Below are positions 43,860 to 56,642 of a stretch of DNA of 64,000 nt, one piece after another (the stretch's first letter is position 1; each line of letters opens with the position of its first letter). The position numbers were made by a program, and so were the translations under genes. Under the pieces are notes generated by a model. The model ran no database searches, was not told the origin of the DNA, and was given only the letters and a program-made list of their open reading frames with translations. The stretch comes from Tenebrio molitor (lineage: Eukaryota > Arthropoda > Insecta > Coleoptera > Tenebrionidae), in assembly GCF_963966145.1 (NCBI RefSeq), contig NC_091050.1, positions 19,034,001 to 19,098,000 on the forward strand, given 5' to 3'.

Positions 43860-46800
43860 GGTTGAAAGAGAAAGGCTTTATTTTATTCGTTAGATGTACT
43901 ATTCTAGTATGTAATATTCTATGACATGTGAGAGATGCGATGACCGCAACTCCATCTCGTCGGAATATGGACCAAAAATACGTCTGACGCAGGTTACAAC
44001 TTACGAAAACTCCGACTAAAAGGATCGAGCGCGAACCTAAACAGCTACTCCCCACGTTGCGTGCACCACCGGGAGTTGAATTACATCATCCTTTCTGTGT
44101 CATGTGACAAACGTTTTTCTTTGATGCTAATGGACGACAAGAAACTTTGAGATTCTATATTCACCTCTAAGTGCTTAATTAAGTCCTGTCATGAGCGACA
44201 TTAATCACACAACAGGCACATAAAATTGTTCAGGTGGTGTTCAAGTTGTCTCTGGTAAATTATAAATGTTGTATAAATTTTAAAAACATCCCTAGAGTCA
44301 AAAAACGTCAATATTTATTTTGCACAAGTCACTGTGTTTTCTTTTACATTTTGAAATTTGGCGATAATTTTGATTACAGAGTTGCTTCAACTCACTTTAA
44401 ATGGTTTAAATAATTTTTATCTACGCCCATGAGATAAGAACTTCATTACCGCACGCATTTGCATTACCACACGCATTTTCATATCCGCACGATTTTTTAT
44501 AATAACAACCAATTAATCAAAATTTAAATTTAATAAACATTTAACTACAAGAAAAATTGATATAACAATTTTTATAAAATTTAATTAAACATGTATAAAC
44601 TCCCAATGAAGACAGTTGTTGTCAATTTTTACCTACTATGTATATTAAATTCTTGGTAATTAGTACCTAGTGGTCGATTCTCACTTCAGGTGTGATAACG
44701 CATCATTATCAAACTTGTGCGGTTACACAACTCGGCTTCGCCTCGTTGTACAAATTTCACACGCATTTGTTAATAATGCTCTTATCTCACTTGTAGCGTA
44801 TATGTATATCTATTTTATTATGTCAAGAATAGCGTATTCTCATGATTTCATGTTTTTCATTGAGTTACAAATTACTAATTTTAGATCTCAGAGATGTTCG
44901 AAAGTTGCACAATGCATTCTGATGTTTTCAAAATTTGTTTGACAGTCTAGGTTCAAAGACTGGGAGAGTTGTTTGGATTTAAAATATTTTCTTTTTTACT
45001 TTTGAGTTCATTTCTTTTCCTAAACACTATAAATTTTGCATTCTTTCAATTTCTTTTTTTTTTCATTCACGTAAAACCGACTCCCGCCAGCAACAGAATA
45101 AAAGAAGTTATTCTATTTAAAGACATCTCTCCTGCGTACAAATCTTGAACATGCTGAACGCTCGAGTAAGTCTAGTAATCACCCTCTTCAAGCCATCCGA
45201 CATTAAGCGCTTTTCAGGGTTGCGGCACAGGTGTTGCAACGCACAGGATTAAATCCTTATCCTGCCGAACAGGCCTAGGGATCCAGTTTTAAACCCGATT
45301 TTACATGGGCGCAGTGAAACGAATAATCTTCATTGTTCCCGATAAAATTATCGTTTTACGTCTTGTAACTTAATCTTCGGTAGATTGGGTGCTTTTCCTC
45401 ATAATTTTCTTCCATTCGAAAACATGCAATAAAAGAAACTTGCACCAACAGTAAACTGATTTGAATAATGGAAGTGCTGAACAAACATAAATAGAGGTCT
45501 GCGCACGGGTACTATTGAGTAAAGTGAATGGTGCATAACCTTATTGGATCACGAAATTGGATTCTATTGTCATTTTCACGCAACACCACTGAACTGATGG
45601 ATATTTGCGGTTTATGGCTTTTGTGTGTATTTTTTCCGGCACACGTGGTTATTGCTGTCTGAACGACAATGTCATATTTGGAAATGTGTCAGGACATCGA
45701 TAATGTCAGTTGTAAATTAAGCTGCCTCCACGGGTTCTGTGACACATTTATGGAAAGCAACTGCTTTTGGATTGGAAGACTTTAAAGTAACTTGAAAACA
45801 AAAATACGTTCTAAGGGAAGTGTGTCCTCTTCCACAGAGGGCCCTAGAAGTACATTCTGTTTCCAACGGGAATCCAGAACGCTTGCTTTTAATGTGATTG
45901 TAACGTAATGGAGGAAAGACAAAATGTCTATGGCTTTATTACCTAAGCTGTGGAGTAACACGTGATGGTCACGTGTATTTCAAATCCAGCTCTGCCATTG
46001 GACAACGCTTGGACTCACAATGCACCCACTATAGACTCGCATATTGTAAGAAATTCAAATATTGTGCACGTGATCACTTCACAGATTAAGTAATCAGACT
46101 ATAATTACATTGCTGTAAATATCTACTAGGCTGCTACGAAAGGTTTTCCAATTCAGGTTTATCAGTACCAGACTAAACACCAGTAAAAGTTTTTTAAAGT
46201 TTTTCTTGTAAAAAATTTGTCATTATTACACTAGAACACAAATAATGGAATGGTCACTTACGCACCATGTGCATGAATGAATTTACTGATGCGAGCATTA
46301 CACGAGTTTAATTTAAAATATTATTCAGATAAGATAATTTGCGTCGTTGAGTAGGCAGTAAATTGATCAGTACCCGCCTTGTGACACATTTTAATGACAA
46401 TTTTAGCATGAAAGCAATTTCCTGAACGATATTTTCCAGTTATTGACTTTTTTATTACACACATTCAGGTCAAAATAATGAATTGCTTTTTCAATAATGA
46501 CTCCCGAATGCATACAACCTACATTTACATAATCACATATCAAAAAACTTTCCTGGCACCTCGTTCTTCGCATCAAGATTGATGATGGGTCGATCGAATA
46601 ATTTGATTTTTTGAACAGCACGTTCCCTTCGGTTTATTTTTCCTCCAAAAATTGGCGCTTTGTAATTTTTATTGCGCCTACGAAGCCGATCGCGACCATA
46701 TTTCATTTTGATAATGTTCCAGCTTGGAATAATTTCAAACTTTGTGTGTTGGCAACGTCGACGAGAATAGACCGGAATTAATATTGTAAAAGCTCCGGTG

Positions 46801-47560
46801 ATCGTGTCCATTCGGGCTCATTTATGAAAATGATTTAAAAGTTTTCGAAATCACAAAAGATTTATTGTTCCGCATGGAATAATCCATTTATTATATTGCC
46901 ATTCATTAATACACTGAATTGAAATTTCAGTGAGCTGGTGAAATGTCAAAGTGTTGTCCTTTGAATGACAAAAAATCAGGATCTAAGTCGCCTTTGTCCT
47001 AATGAGCCTGAACTAACACCGGACCAGCAAACTAACTTTCACTCTATCTAAATTACATCCTCTGCTTAATTTAGATAGTTGAGAGCCAAGTTAATCCGTA
47101 CTTAGGGTTCAATGGATCCAATATCATCATTTGCATAGATTTGTCCTCTTAAACTTTCTGATAAGCTGACCTATTGAAATCTGCATTGATGCAATCTGAA
47201 ATATCAGCTGCAATTATTTCACAAGTAATAAATAAGGATTTTAGACAGGACCGAGATAGTATTGCAATAATAGTCAGTGGGCAGTTTTGGGCCATCAAAT
47301 TAACTAGAGGGGGTTGTACGAATAGAAGCAGAGTAGAGTGGGGTAAGGTGATACATGGAGCAAGTCATTACGTAGCATGTAGCCAGAAGTGTTTGATGGA
47401 ATTATACATTGTATGTTTTACTACACAAAACTACTTCCACAAATTGGAACTATCAGAATCGAGCTTTGTGAAGGTAGCTTTCGAGGTCCATCCGTAATAG
47501 GATTACAACTTTCTTAATTCGGAGCATGTAGTGAAGTTAATAGAAAGTAGTAAACAATAA
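43860..47560. other. Noncoding stretch, no gene supported
   Basis: AT-rich DNA with open frames below 100 codons and no recognisable domain. The 92-codon minus-strand frame at 46533-46811 is basic and has no known motif. At 47048-47085 is a short inverted pair, ATCTAAATTA and TAATTTAGAT. Otherwise nothing stood out. Confidence 0.4.
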
Positions 47561-47567
47561 CGGGTGT

Positions 47568-47738
47568 TTTTTTAAATTTGGCGTCGAAGTAGGCGTTGAA
47601 CTGTTGATTGTGAACGCACTATACAGGTTACGGATCACGGATCAGCTGTTTAAATCTTACGCTTTTACACGAGTGGTGCGCTCTCAATCGACTCTCCAAC
47701 GCCTACTTCGACGCCAAATTTAAAAAAACACCCTTTAC
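47568..47738. mobile_element. MITE family A, copy 2 (about 171 bp)
   Basis: The ends match the 23312 copy (GGCGTCGAAGTAGGCGTT and its complement), including the outer GGGTGTTTTTTTAAATTT. The interior has an extra segment, GGATCACGGATCAGCTG, absent from copy 1. The inner ACGAGTGGTGCG and CAATCGACTC are shared. Confidence 0.85.
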
Positions 47739-47968
47739 AGCAAAATGATAATACATAAAGAAAAGAGAGTGAGATCATTTTTGCCACTTTGCAGCTCTTC
47801 TGAGGATTGTTTTGATTTTTTGGATCGCTTTGTAACTATGGATAAAACGTTTCTGCGTCTTAAAAAATTAGTTATTTGTATGAGAAGGAGGGAACATTTA
47901 TAATTTCGTTCCGTGACTGAACTCATATCCAAGGTAAATGGCACTTTATACATAATAGTAGTTTATTT

Positions 47969-48091
47969 AACGAGTTCGTGTGTAATTTGGGCTTTTTTTG
48001 GCATGAGTGGACCAGTTTAAAACTCGAGTGAAACGAGAGTTTTAAAGGTCCACGAGTGCCAAAAAAAGCCCAAATTACACAAGAACGAGTT
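47969..48091. repeat. Foldback element, 123 bp, head of dispersed repeat B
   Basis: AACGAGTTCGTGTGTAATTT pairs with AAATTACACAAGAACGAGTT. GGGCTTTTTTTGGCATGAGT and GGACC pair with GGTCCACGAGTGCC then AAAAAAAGCCC. The loop is a second palindrome, AAAACTCGAGTG.AACGAGAGTTTT. The right arm runs on into repeat B shared with 28.6 kb. Confidence 0.8.
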
Positions 48092-48215
48092 GAATACAAC
48101 GTTTTTTTGTTCGACGAGCCCCCCCAAAAGCTCCAAATCGCTGAAAATCTTTAAAATTAGCTTGACATTTCGTTTTGACAAGTTGTCAAATTCTGACAGT
48201 TTCGAACAAAAAAAA
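48050..48215. repeat. Dispersed repeat B, copy 2
   Basis: Matches 28602-28765 through CCACGAGTGCCAAAAAAAGC, CAACGTTTTTTTGTTCGACG, GCTCCAAATCGCTGAAAATC and TTGACAAGTTGTCA. The match extends beyond the foldback, so the hairpin is probably one terminus of a longer element. Confidence 0.65.
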
Positions 48216-48697
48216 AAATTAAAATAAAATAAAATTAAATGTTTTAAAAATTAGAGCGCGAGAGTAAGCAGTAAGCACACTTGCCATTACCTTGTTGGTT
48301 ATATTTTGTTTTAAAGAATTTTTGAGGAATAAATTCCTGTGTTAATACTGAGGAAATCATACAGAAGAAGGTAAAGTGGCATAGTTGGGTTTATTAAAAA
48401 AAAAAAAAACACACAATGGAAGTAGAATGTAATTTATTGAAAACAGACGAAAAGAAATGTTAAGAATATCGTTGGCGATTAAGGAATATATTTGGAATCA
48501 GTTTTAATAATAATGAAATGTTTTATCAAGCCTGTCTGTTACAATTTATTCAAAATTTCACTTTTTGATAAATTTTTCTTTGATAACATTTTTATTCTCA
48601 TGGAGTGATAATATATGACATGATAAGAGATTAAAGTGCATCTTTTCATCATCTGATTTTTTTGGTTGACATATACAAGCACATGATTAATTGACTT

Positions 48698-48835
48698 ACC
48701 CCCAATTTCATAATCAGCCTAAAGTTACTTTAACATTAAAGTTTACCATTTACCATAGAAACATATTGTTGAAACAATCCTTTAAAGTCACGTTAAGATA
48801 AAGTCGACTTTAAGTTTATTATGAAACTGGCCCTA
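48698..48835. mobile_element. Small TIR element, 138 bp
   Basis: CCAATTTCATAATCAGCCTA, then AAGTTACTTTAAC, faces GTTAAGATAAAGTCGACTTT, then AAGTTTATTATGAAACTGG. The ends resemble short palindromic MITEs common in insects. No coding frame. Confidence 0.55.
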
Positions 48836-49189
48836 AGATTTATTCAAAAATTGTGTAACAAAAATTTTAAATTTCGGTTTTTAAAAAAGCAAATGGACTA
48901 AAAGAAAAATAATTTAATTAGTGAATGTTATTGCAATTGAATGAATACTCTGTCTAATATAATTGGAACAGAAAAACTTTTTTTTCAAGAACATTTTTGG
49001 TTAAAATTTTCTAACTTTAATACGCTGTAACTTTTAATTAAAGCTGGGAATTTTTTTCAATTTTTTTATGTTCTTCTCACTGTATTCCGTACAACTGCTA
49101 GTAGTTGGTGCGTTCGTTTTGAATCACCCTGTATATGTAATTTTTTGGTTGAGATGTTCTAAAGTCTCCCAAGTATGTCTTTGCTACCT

Positions 49190-49500
49190 AGAGGTGTTCC
49201 GACTATCACCAAAAAGTTTTTTAAAGATTTTAGTCCCCACCATTCCACCCTGGAACCTCTAATACTGCACTTACTGCCTACCACCCTCAACAATTTATTT
49301 ATGTTTCCAAGTTCAAAACCAGGCTGAAACTTTATTCATTTCCATTATACCGCACAGCGAAATTGGTTTCATTTTAACTGAACTAACTAATTTATGTTCC
49401 TCACAATTATCCAAATTTCAAACATTCGGTGCTAGCCCGGCGCATCCACCAGTCCTGTTACAGGACTGTAACGAGCTCTCCCCAATTAGAAATAAAATAA
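49190..49500 (+). mobile_element. 3' remnant of a non-LTR retrotransposon (tentative)
   Basis: A short frame, FKTRLKLYSFPLYRTAKLVS, ends at a TAA near 49380 and resembles the last residues of Jockey-type reverse transcriptases. It is followed by about 100 bp and AAATAAAATAAAG near 49495, like an element tail. A perfect palindrome (49450-49468) lies in the tail. Upstream frames are broken. Confidence 0.35.
49450..49468. repeat. Perfect short palindrome
   Basis: CAGTCCTGTTACAGGACTG: 9 bp arms around a single T, with no mismatch. It lies within a probable retroelement tail, where a stem could mark the RNA 3' end. Confidence 0.6.
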
Positions 49501-50664
49501 AGTTTACATCGTGTTGTTCAGTGATTGTTAACGGATTAATTGCCGGAAAGTTGACTTGATAAAAATTTATCGGGGGTCGAAAAAAGACGAGCTTTGTTCC
49601 GTCGTGCTTTAATGATCAGTTCTGTAAGTGAGTGCGCCATTGTTCGGTCCTAGTCGAGTAGTTTCTGTTACTGCCACGTCGTTAGTTCAATTCCGATCTA
49701 TTTGCTAGACGTTGACGTAGCATAATTAATATCTCAGTTAAGAGCGAATTGTTCCCGGCCAATCCCTGCGAGCTTAGCGGGTTTAAACCTGCAGCTTTCA
49801 GGACTTTTGTTTAAAAGCTCTAAATACGACAGTGGACGTAAAAATGAATACCAGATGTGTGATTATAACAACTAACAGAGTTTAGCAGATTAAGAAATAA
49901 AAGCTTGTCAGTGATTTGATAAATGTGAATTAAAAAATATTTGCAGACTTTGCAGACATGATTTTAAGTGTTTCAAGCTCTTGAAGGATCTGAGAGAAGC
50001 AGAGTGTCAAAATAAAGTTTTAATGCCGGCTCATAAAAAATATATGATAGATGAGGGGTGTCAATATGGCGATCCGTTAAAAATAAAGTTTGAAAAACGT
50101 GCCGAACTTACATGAACCATTAAGTCATAATGTTGGCAATTTTCTCGTAACACAGCTCGTTCATTATTTTATATTTTGACTTGACCCAGATCATAAAACC
50201 ATTAAGCTCGATTCAGGTTCTGGTTTAATATCCTCCACTGTTTAGATAATAAAAAGACACATTTGGAATATTTCCTGAACCTTGACCACTATCGTCAGAT
50301 ACGAAATTAAAGATTGTTATGTCAGTGTTCAAACGGTAGTAGTCAATAAAAAAATATTTATTCTCGTACTAGCTGCATTAATTTCGTCGTTTTATTTTTA
50401 GTCCGGAGATTGGTAATTTTGATGTAATTTCGATGAAGAATTTCTGATTAAAGTTATTTAAGTTTTAATCAATGTAATGTGATGAAATCGTATAGTAGAC
50501 CAGTTAATGAGTTTAAATGAATTTAGAAATAAAATATCAGATGAAATTAGTTCAACTTCTTGTGTGTTTGATTTGATCGAAGAAAACTTTGCTATACCAA
50601 CTGTTTGTTGTAAAGCATGTTCTCTTCTAGTGGACACTAAAGCAAACAAATTTTGCTCTTAGAA

Positions 50665-50742
50665 GACGTCGAATTAGATGGTATTTAACGTAGATTCGCG
50701 TGACATACATATTATGCGCCACTTTTAATACAGTCTGTATAT
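50665..50742. mobile_element. Solo right end of TIR family D
   Basis: GGTATTTAACGTAGATTC, CGTGACATACATATTATGCG and CCACTTTTAATACAGTCTGT match the terminal region of the 54545-55160 element. Only one end is present, so it is a broken copy. Confidence 0.6.
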
Positions 50743-50755
50743 AAGGATATATATC

Positions 50756-50879
50756 GGTGTTCATTTAAACTTCCGGTTAAAGTTGGCGTTAAAGAGTCGA
50801 TTGTGAAGGTTTTTACACGATTGTGCCTTCACAATCGACTCTTCAACGCTAACTTTGACCGGAAATTTAAATGAACACC
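50756..50879. mobile_element. Foldback MITE related to family A (124 bp)
   Basis: The ends are GGTGTTCATTTAAACTTCCG and CGGAAATTTAAATGAACACC. Arms carry AGTTGGCGTTAAAGAGTCGATTG and its complement over more than 45 bp. The plan (GGTGTT end, GGCGTT, GTCGATTG core) matches family A, but the sequence differs. Confidence 0.8.
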
Positions 50880-51379
50880 CGATATAAGCTATACCCATTC
50901 GATAAAACATCACTTTTCTAAACTTGTTTCGAAATATACAAAAAGAGACAAAATACTAAGTGTTCTTGTTCCTTAAATTAGAGGATTTGAATTTTTCTTT
51001 TAATTTTCTCAAACTAATTAATTTTTTGAATTTAATTCTATTAAGTAAACGTTTATTGTATTGCCGTCGTTAATACCGTTAGATTTTTGTGTGTTGATGT
51101 TGAAATGAAATTCTACGAAAAACTTTCTATTTGATTATTTATGCTGTTTACTTCTAGCGCACATAACAAACATTTTCTGTTTTGACGTTAAGTACACCAA
51201 GAAAAAAGTTTCCACTGTTTTGGTATAATAACAAAAAGTTCAGTAATGTTTGGTGTATTCAGTTTAATTTGCCCAATCATTGAAAAAGTAATAGTCTAGT
51301 CGTAAAAAGAAAATTTCACACATAACATGTTCATAGTTAATTTGTTTTAAATAATAACTCGAATGATATAACCATAAAG

Positions 51380-51579
51380 ATACCGTGCCTTCAAATAAAT
51401 TCGGAATTAGAGTAGGCTTTGATTTTATTATGAAGTTGGTAATATGGAATTTTTAAAGGCAGAGCAGTGACCTTGGACAGCACAATACACGTGTTTAAAC
51501 GTCTATTGCCAACCGTTAATAGACAAAATATATAAATCATAGCCTCCTCTAATTCCGAATTTATTTGAAGGCACGGTAT
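51380..51579. mobile_element. TIR element, 200 bp
   Basis: ATACCGTGCCTTCAAATAAA, TTCGGAATTAGAG faces CTCTAATTCCGAA, TTTATTTGAAGGCACGGTAT. Arms are nearly perfect for about 33 bp and continue imperfectly. Interior has no coding frame. Confidence 0.85.
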
Positions 51580-53231
51580 ATCAGATTGCTTATCATGTTC
51601 TCTGAACAAAGTTGGCGATGAAATTACTATCCTTATCATCGTGAAATTGTCAATTTTTTCTTGCCCTTTTATTTTATTTGAATTTTATCATGATGCAGGT
51701 TAAGTTAATTAAGTAGATATGATTTTTTCTTAAATATTATACCTGAAACGGTAACTCCTCCTAAATCACGACAATTTATATTTTAAAGTGGAAAAACAAA
51801 ATCTACTTCATAATTTTCCTTTGAAAAAATGTCTTTTTGTAATAAAAATAATAGTTCTTGTTGTGTAAAGTACTTCAATTTTTTTTTGTAGAATTTAATT
51901 TTATGTCAATTTCCATTTTTCTTTTATGTAGTAGTGTATAAACTGGTCGTTCTATATTACAATATTCTATCAATATTTGAAACGTAAAAAGGTTGTGCAA
52001 TTGCATCGAAACATCGTGAAAGTTCATTATACAGCGAGAAAATTGAGCAACTTCCTGGCTTCCAAAATTTTCACCGTGAATTGATTTTAAGCGTGAAAGG
52101 ATCGCCCGACCTGTTATCAAGGTTCTATCGTTGCATACTAATGAGTCCGGAATTCGAAGGACTTTTCGGGGATTAAGCGGGATTACCGCGGTGTTCACAT
52201 CACAACCAACATTATTGGCACCTTCGTCGGATAATCGATAGTTGCCGCATATTTTATTAATTCCGACAGAGGAAAGCCATTATTTGGTGAGGAGAGAGTG
52301 CCTAGAATAAATTTATTTACCGACTTACGTACTTACTTATCGGGGTGTTTTATTGATGTTTTAACACATCAAAAACAGTTTTCGTACGATAGATGGTCTT
52401 AAGATTAATGACAGTGACAATGACAGTGTAGAACAGCGTTTTCATATAATTGGATATGATTAAATAATAATTTGTTGTCGACGTGGATTTTCTTCTTAAC
52501 AGAGATATTGTCCATAAATTCTTAATAAATATGCTTGCAGCAAGTGGAAGATTAAACAGACTTCACTATGCAAAGCACCATCAATTATGCATTTGGTATC
52601 TTATTATCCTACATTTCCTACCTGTAGATTAGGAGATATTAATTATTACTGTACATATTTAAACCATGACACAAGGTTGTCTTTTTAAATTTCCTTTAGT
52701 ATCAATTTTGTTGTCTACTCTTTAAGTGGAAGAGGTAATTTTCAAATGATTCTCAGCGAAACAATTAAAATATAAAACAATATAACTTGATGTAAAGAAA
52801 TCCAAATATTCAGAATTTTTAAAATACTTTGTTATTTTAGATATTATATTTAAAATCCTTCATTCGTAAGAATTTAATTTCAGAAGAGTACAGTTTCCAA
52901 CAACTTGAATAAAACAAAAACCGTTCTTCAGATTAAAAAAAATTCTGGAACTCGAATGCTGCAAATTTTAGTATTTTTTCGCAAGATTTGTTCTTGAACA
53001 TTTTCACAGCAGCGGATGGAATTTCATTAAAATATATTAAAAGCGAAATGCTGAAATAACGAAAGAGTGACACGAACAGTGTCAAGTTGAAACGAGTCTA
53101 ACGCATGATAACAATTCCTAAGATTTTTTTAACAAAAAGTAGAATATCAGATATGTTAAAAGAATTTGCAATTGCCTTAAAATAAATAAATACTATTAAA
53201 ATATGTGATCCACTTTTATTTCATTTGCTTT

Positions 53232-53599
53232 TAAAGTCCATTCAAAAATCAAAAAAACCACCAACGTCGCATTTTCCTCGATAATTACTATCGGCAACAC
53301 TGTTTAGTGTAAAATTTGGTGAGAATTGTAATTTTGAGGTTGTGTTTATTAAATATCTTGTTTTTCTGGCCATGTTTAAGTGAAAATAATACGAATCAAT
53401 AAATAAATAAATAAATGAAACGTGCTGTTAATAAAACAATATGAACGGAATTCAAAGCGATTGAATTTTATTTTGAATCAAATAAATGTCATAATTTATA
53501 GTTGCCAACATAGTATGAAAAAATATCCACCTAGGGTTTTTTAAATTTTACCAACCTAAAGCAGCAGGTGGTGGTTTTTTGATTTTTGAATGGACTTTA
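53232..53599. mobile_element. TIR element TAAAGTCCATTCA (368 bp)
   Basis: TAAAGTCCATTCAAAAATCA, AAAAAACCACCAAC faces GGTGGTTTTTTGATTTTTGA, ATGGACTTTA. It contains GGCAACACTG and GTTGCCAAC inside, like the 23538 element. Its outer 13 bp are the same as those of the 56642 element. Confidence 0.85.
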
Positions 53600-54544
53600 T
53601 GTTTCATAACGGCCGGATTGATTTGATTGACCATTTGCAAATATGCAAATAGAGATTACAGATTTCGATCTAGTTGGCGTAGCGGCGCACCTAAGTCAAG
53701 TGCACAGCCACCTACGATGTTAGAAACTTTTATAATAACCCTTCAGTCAGATTATTTTTAGCTAAATTCTTACAATTGTATAGGCTAAATTCTTACAATT
53801 ATATAAATTATGTGAGATAATTTATATCCCACTTTCTTTATCTACTTCGAAATTTATTTACTACAAGGATGTCAGACATCAATTATTTTTAGATACATTA
53901 CCCAGTGATTCATCATGGCGAAACAAAAACAAAAGTTTTGAAAAATTCGTGCTCTACTCGTAGTTGTATGTATTTCAATTATTTCAAATTGTCCTGAATT
54001 TTCAATATTCTTCATAGGCACAGAAAAAAAAATTATATCCACAAAATGCTTTTTCTTTTCTCTAAAATGAAAAAGGTAGCTCGAGGGAAATTTGCAACAA
54101 AAAGTTATTTTAGTTGCTACATTATTTAGCCCGCTCATTTAAGCGAATGGTAACTGCATTGCAGCAGCTTCAGGAATTTGCCACGCATATTACGAAACTG
54201 AGAAAAATATGAACAAAAGGGTTTAGGGAACATGTTTAAGATAAACGAAAGCCCCCAGATTCTAATTTATGATGCATAAAGTTATCAAGAGAAATTATTA
54301 ACCGTAAGCACAAATTGCACAACTGCAAAATCAGCGGTCTTTCAGAGCTTCACGAATTTAGTCGAACGAATATCATGCTAAATCAAACTGAATACTGTAA
54401 CACGACGTTAATTGGGAGTTACGCGCAGTACACCCTTCTTCGTGGTTACTTGGGTTTATCATTTAGATTTAGATGGAATAAATTCATTTCGGTTTCAATC
54501 AAACATCCACAGTACATGCTGATTTAATTTATTTTTATTACTTA

Positions 54545-55160
54545 TACAGGGTGTATTAAAAATGGCGCATAATATTTATGTCACGGGAATCTACGTTAAA
54601 TACCAAACAAAAAATTCTAATTTGGATTTGGTTTTAGACGAATATTTAATTATTTTAAATTATTATTATTATCAAAAATGACATTATTGACAATCCTTGT
54701 TACTTTCTGACTTTACTCAAGTTCAAAAAATCACTCATGTTACATAAGTTTATGAACAACATTTTTAAAAATGAAATTACAAATAAACAAAAAATCAAAA
54801 TGATAAAATTAGTACTGGAATATTTATTTTACTTTTTGAGTTGTGTATTATTGATGCTATTTAAATATATTTCTCCATTACAATAGAAGCAACTTTCCAA
54901 GCGGAGGGTTAACAGTAAATTGATACTAGAGTTTTTTGCTTCTATTTCATTATATCGAGCGATCAAATTAATTTGTAATCGAGTTATCCATGAATCCGAA
55001 ATCGTATGTTGTAACTTGAACTTCACGCTCCAATAAATTCGGCTCGAAACACAGGTTAGATCCGAACATATCAATCGCCAAAGACATACGGATTCAAATC
55101 CATGGATATCTCGATAGAATCATGTGATGTAAATATTATGCGCCATTTTTAATACAGCCT
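54545..55160. mobile_element. TIR family D, full copy (616 bp)
   Basis: The left end ACAGGGTGTATTAAAAATGG, CGCATAATATTTATGTCACG faces the right end AAATATTATGCGCCATTTTT, AATACAGCCT. The interior is AT-rich with no significant coding frame. A broken copy lies at 50665. Confidence 0.8.
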
Positions 55161-55170
55161 TTATATAGGG

Positions 55171-55980
55171 TATTTCACGATTGATAATGAGCCCGACGGA
55201 ATTCAAATGCAACCCACAATACATCAATACATTTGCAACGCTAACATGGATATTTGTTTTTTCATTTTAAAAAACGTAAAACATAGTCAACTGTGCAGTT
55301 TCGTTAATTTTGACATAAATGTCATATTCGCTTGGTCAAATGAAACTGTGAAAAAACAACAAAGAGTTTTTGGGAAAAAATTTTATTGTTTGCATAAACG
55401 TGCAACGGCAGAGGCATTTTTATTACACTCGCTTTAAATTAGAATCATGTGTATTTTCTCATCGTTGGAATATACATATTTTAATCGTCGTATTTTAACT
55501 TTTTCGTACATGACAAATACAATTATTGGAAGCAAAGCTATCATAGATTCATAATATCATTTTAAAATATTATGATATTTAAAATACAGGGTTATTCACG
55601 AGTAATAATTTGGCCTTACAAACATTGAGACGCAACCAGTTATACATTTTCATCGCCTTCGTCGATCATTTATATTTATTAAAAAAAAACATAGTTGGTT
55701 TTAGTTTTTTTTTAACATTTGACATGAAGTTGACATCTAAATTGATGTAAATTTTTTACATTATTTTTATTAAAACACAAATACAGGATAGATGTCACGT
55801 AACGACAACTGAAAATTGCCTCAATAAAAGCAGTCTTGGATTCACTAAAAAATAAAAAGATCAATTGATATCTACTGGTTTGAGAAATATGTTTATTTGG
55901 TTCTGTATTCACGTTAGCGTTGCAAATGTATTGTGGGTTGCATTTTCAATTCTGCCGGGCTCATTATCACTCGTGAAATA
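55171..55980. mobile_element. TIR family C, copy 2 (810 bp) with internal insertion
   Basis: TATTTCACGATTGATAATGA, GCCCGACGGAATT, GCAACCCACAATACAT faces its complement ending GGCTCATTATCACTCGTGAA then ATA. Inverted termini exceed 50 bp. At about 55590-55900 a second, diverged segment begins GGTTATTCACGAGTAATAAT, like another copy of the family's own end. It begins 10 bp after family D ends. Confidence 0.85.
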
Positions 55981-56250
55981 CGTATATGCCGCTCACGATT
56001 GTTTTAAACAAGCAGTAGGCCAAGATATGTTTTTGTTAGATTGGCATCAGGTCCTGTCAGATGACGTTTCGTTTTCAAATATTCGCCTTGTTGCCAATTC
56101 CGTCATTAATTTAATTAATAATAATTTACCCCTGGCATTTTATCGTTGAACTTTTGGTTCAGATATATTAGAAATATCCTTAAACGAGAACTGCGCTACA
56201 AATATGTGTTTCATTTCAATTAAAGATTTAGATTATTGTGTATTGCATTT

Positions 56251-56642
56251 ATAATCTGTTTCAAAATAAAAAATCCACCACCTGTTGAATTGTGTTGGCA
56301 GAAAAAAGGAAATCCCTAGAAAAAGTTTAATTTTTTTGGGTTGGCTCAACCTCCCGCCAAAATTTGACATTGAACTGTTGAGTTTATTTACGAAACACAA
56401 AATAATTATTATGCACAAAAAGGTTTTAGCTACCATATCATACTTTTTGAGTGAAATAATAAAATGAGAATAAAAAAAACACGATGAACTACGACCAAAA
56501 CGACTGTCCAACAGTTTTCTCTCATAACCCCACTTTTTTCTGACACTTACAGAACACTAAAGACAAAAGTCGGCGACGTTGTCGGATGTATTTTCGAGGT
56601 AGAATGCACTGTTGGTGGATTTTTGATTTTGAAACAGATTAT
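56251..56642. mobile_element. TIR element ATAATCTGTTTC (392 bp)
   Basis: ATAATCTGTTTCAAAATAAA, AAATCCACCACC faces GGTGGATTTTTGATTTTGAA, ACAGATTAT. The same inner CCACCA edge occurs in the elements at 23538 and 53232. It abuts the next element with a shared TA. Confidence 0.85.

Noticed and set aside
46533..46811. 92-codon basic minus-strand frame
   Set aside because: No recognisable domain, no splice support and no sign of coding bias.
55865..56149. 94-codon plus-strand frame (FIWFCIHVSVANVLWVAFS)
   Set aside because: It starts within the terminal repeat of the family C element and has no domain.
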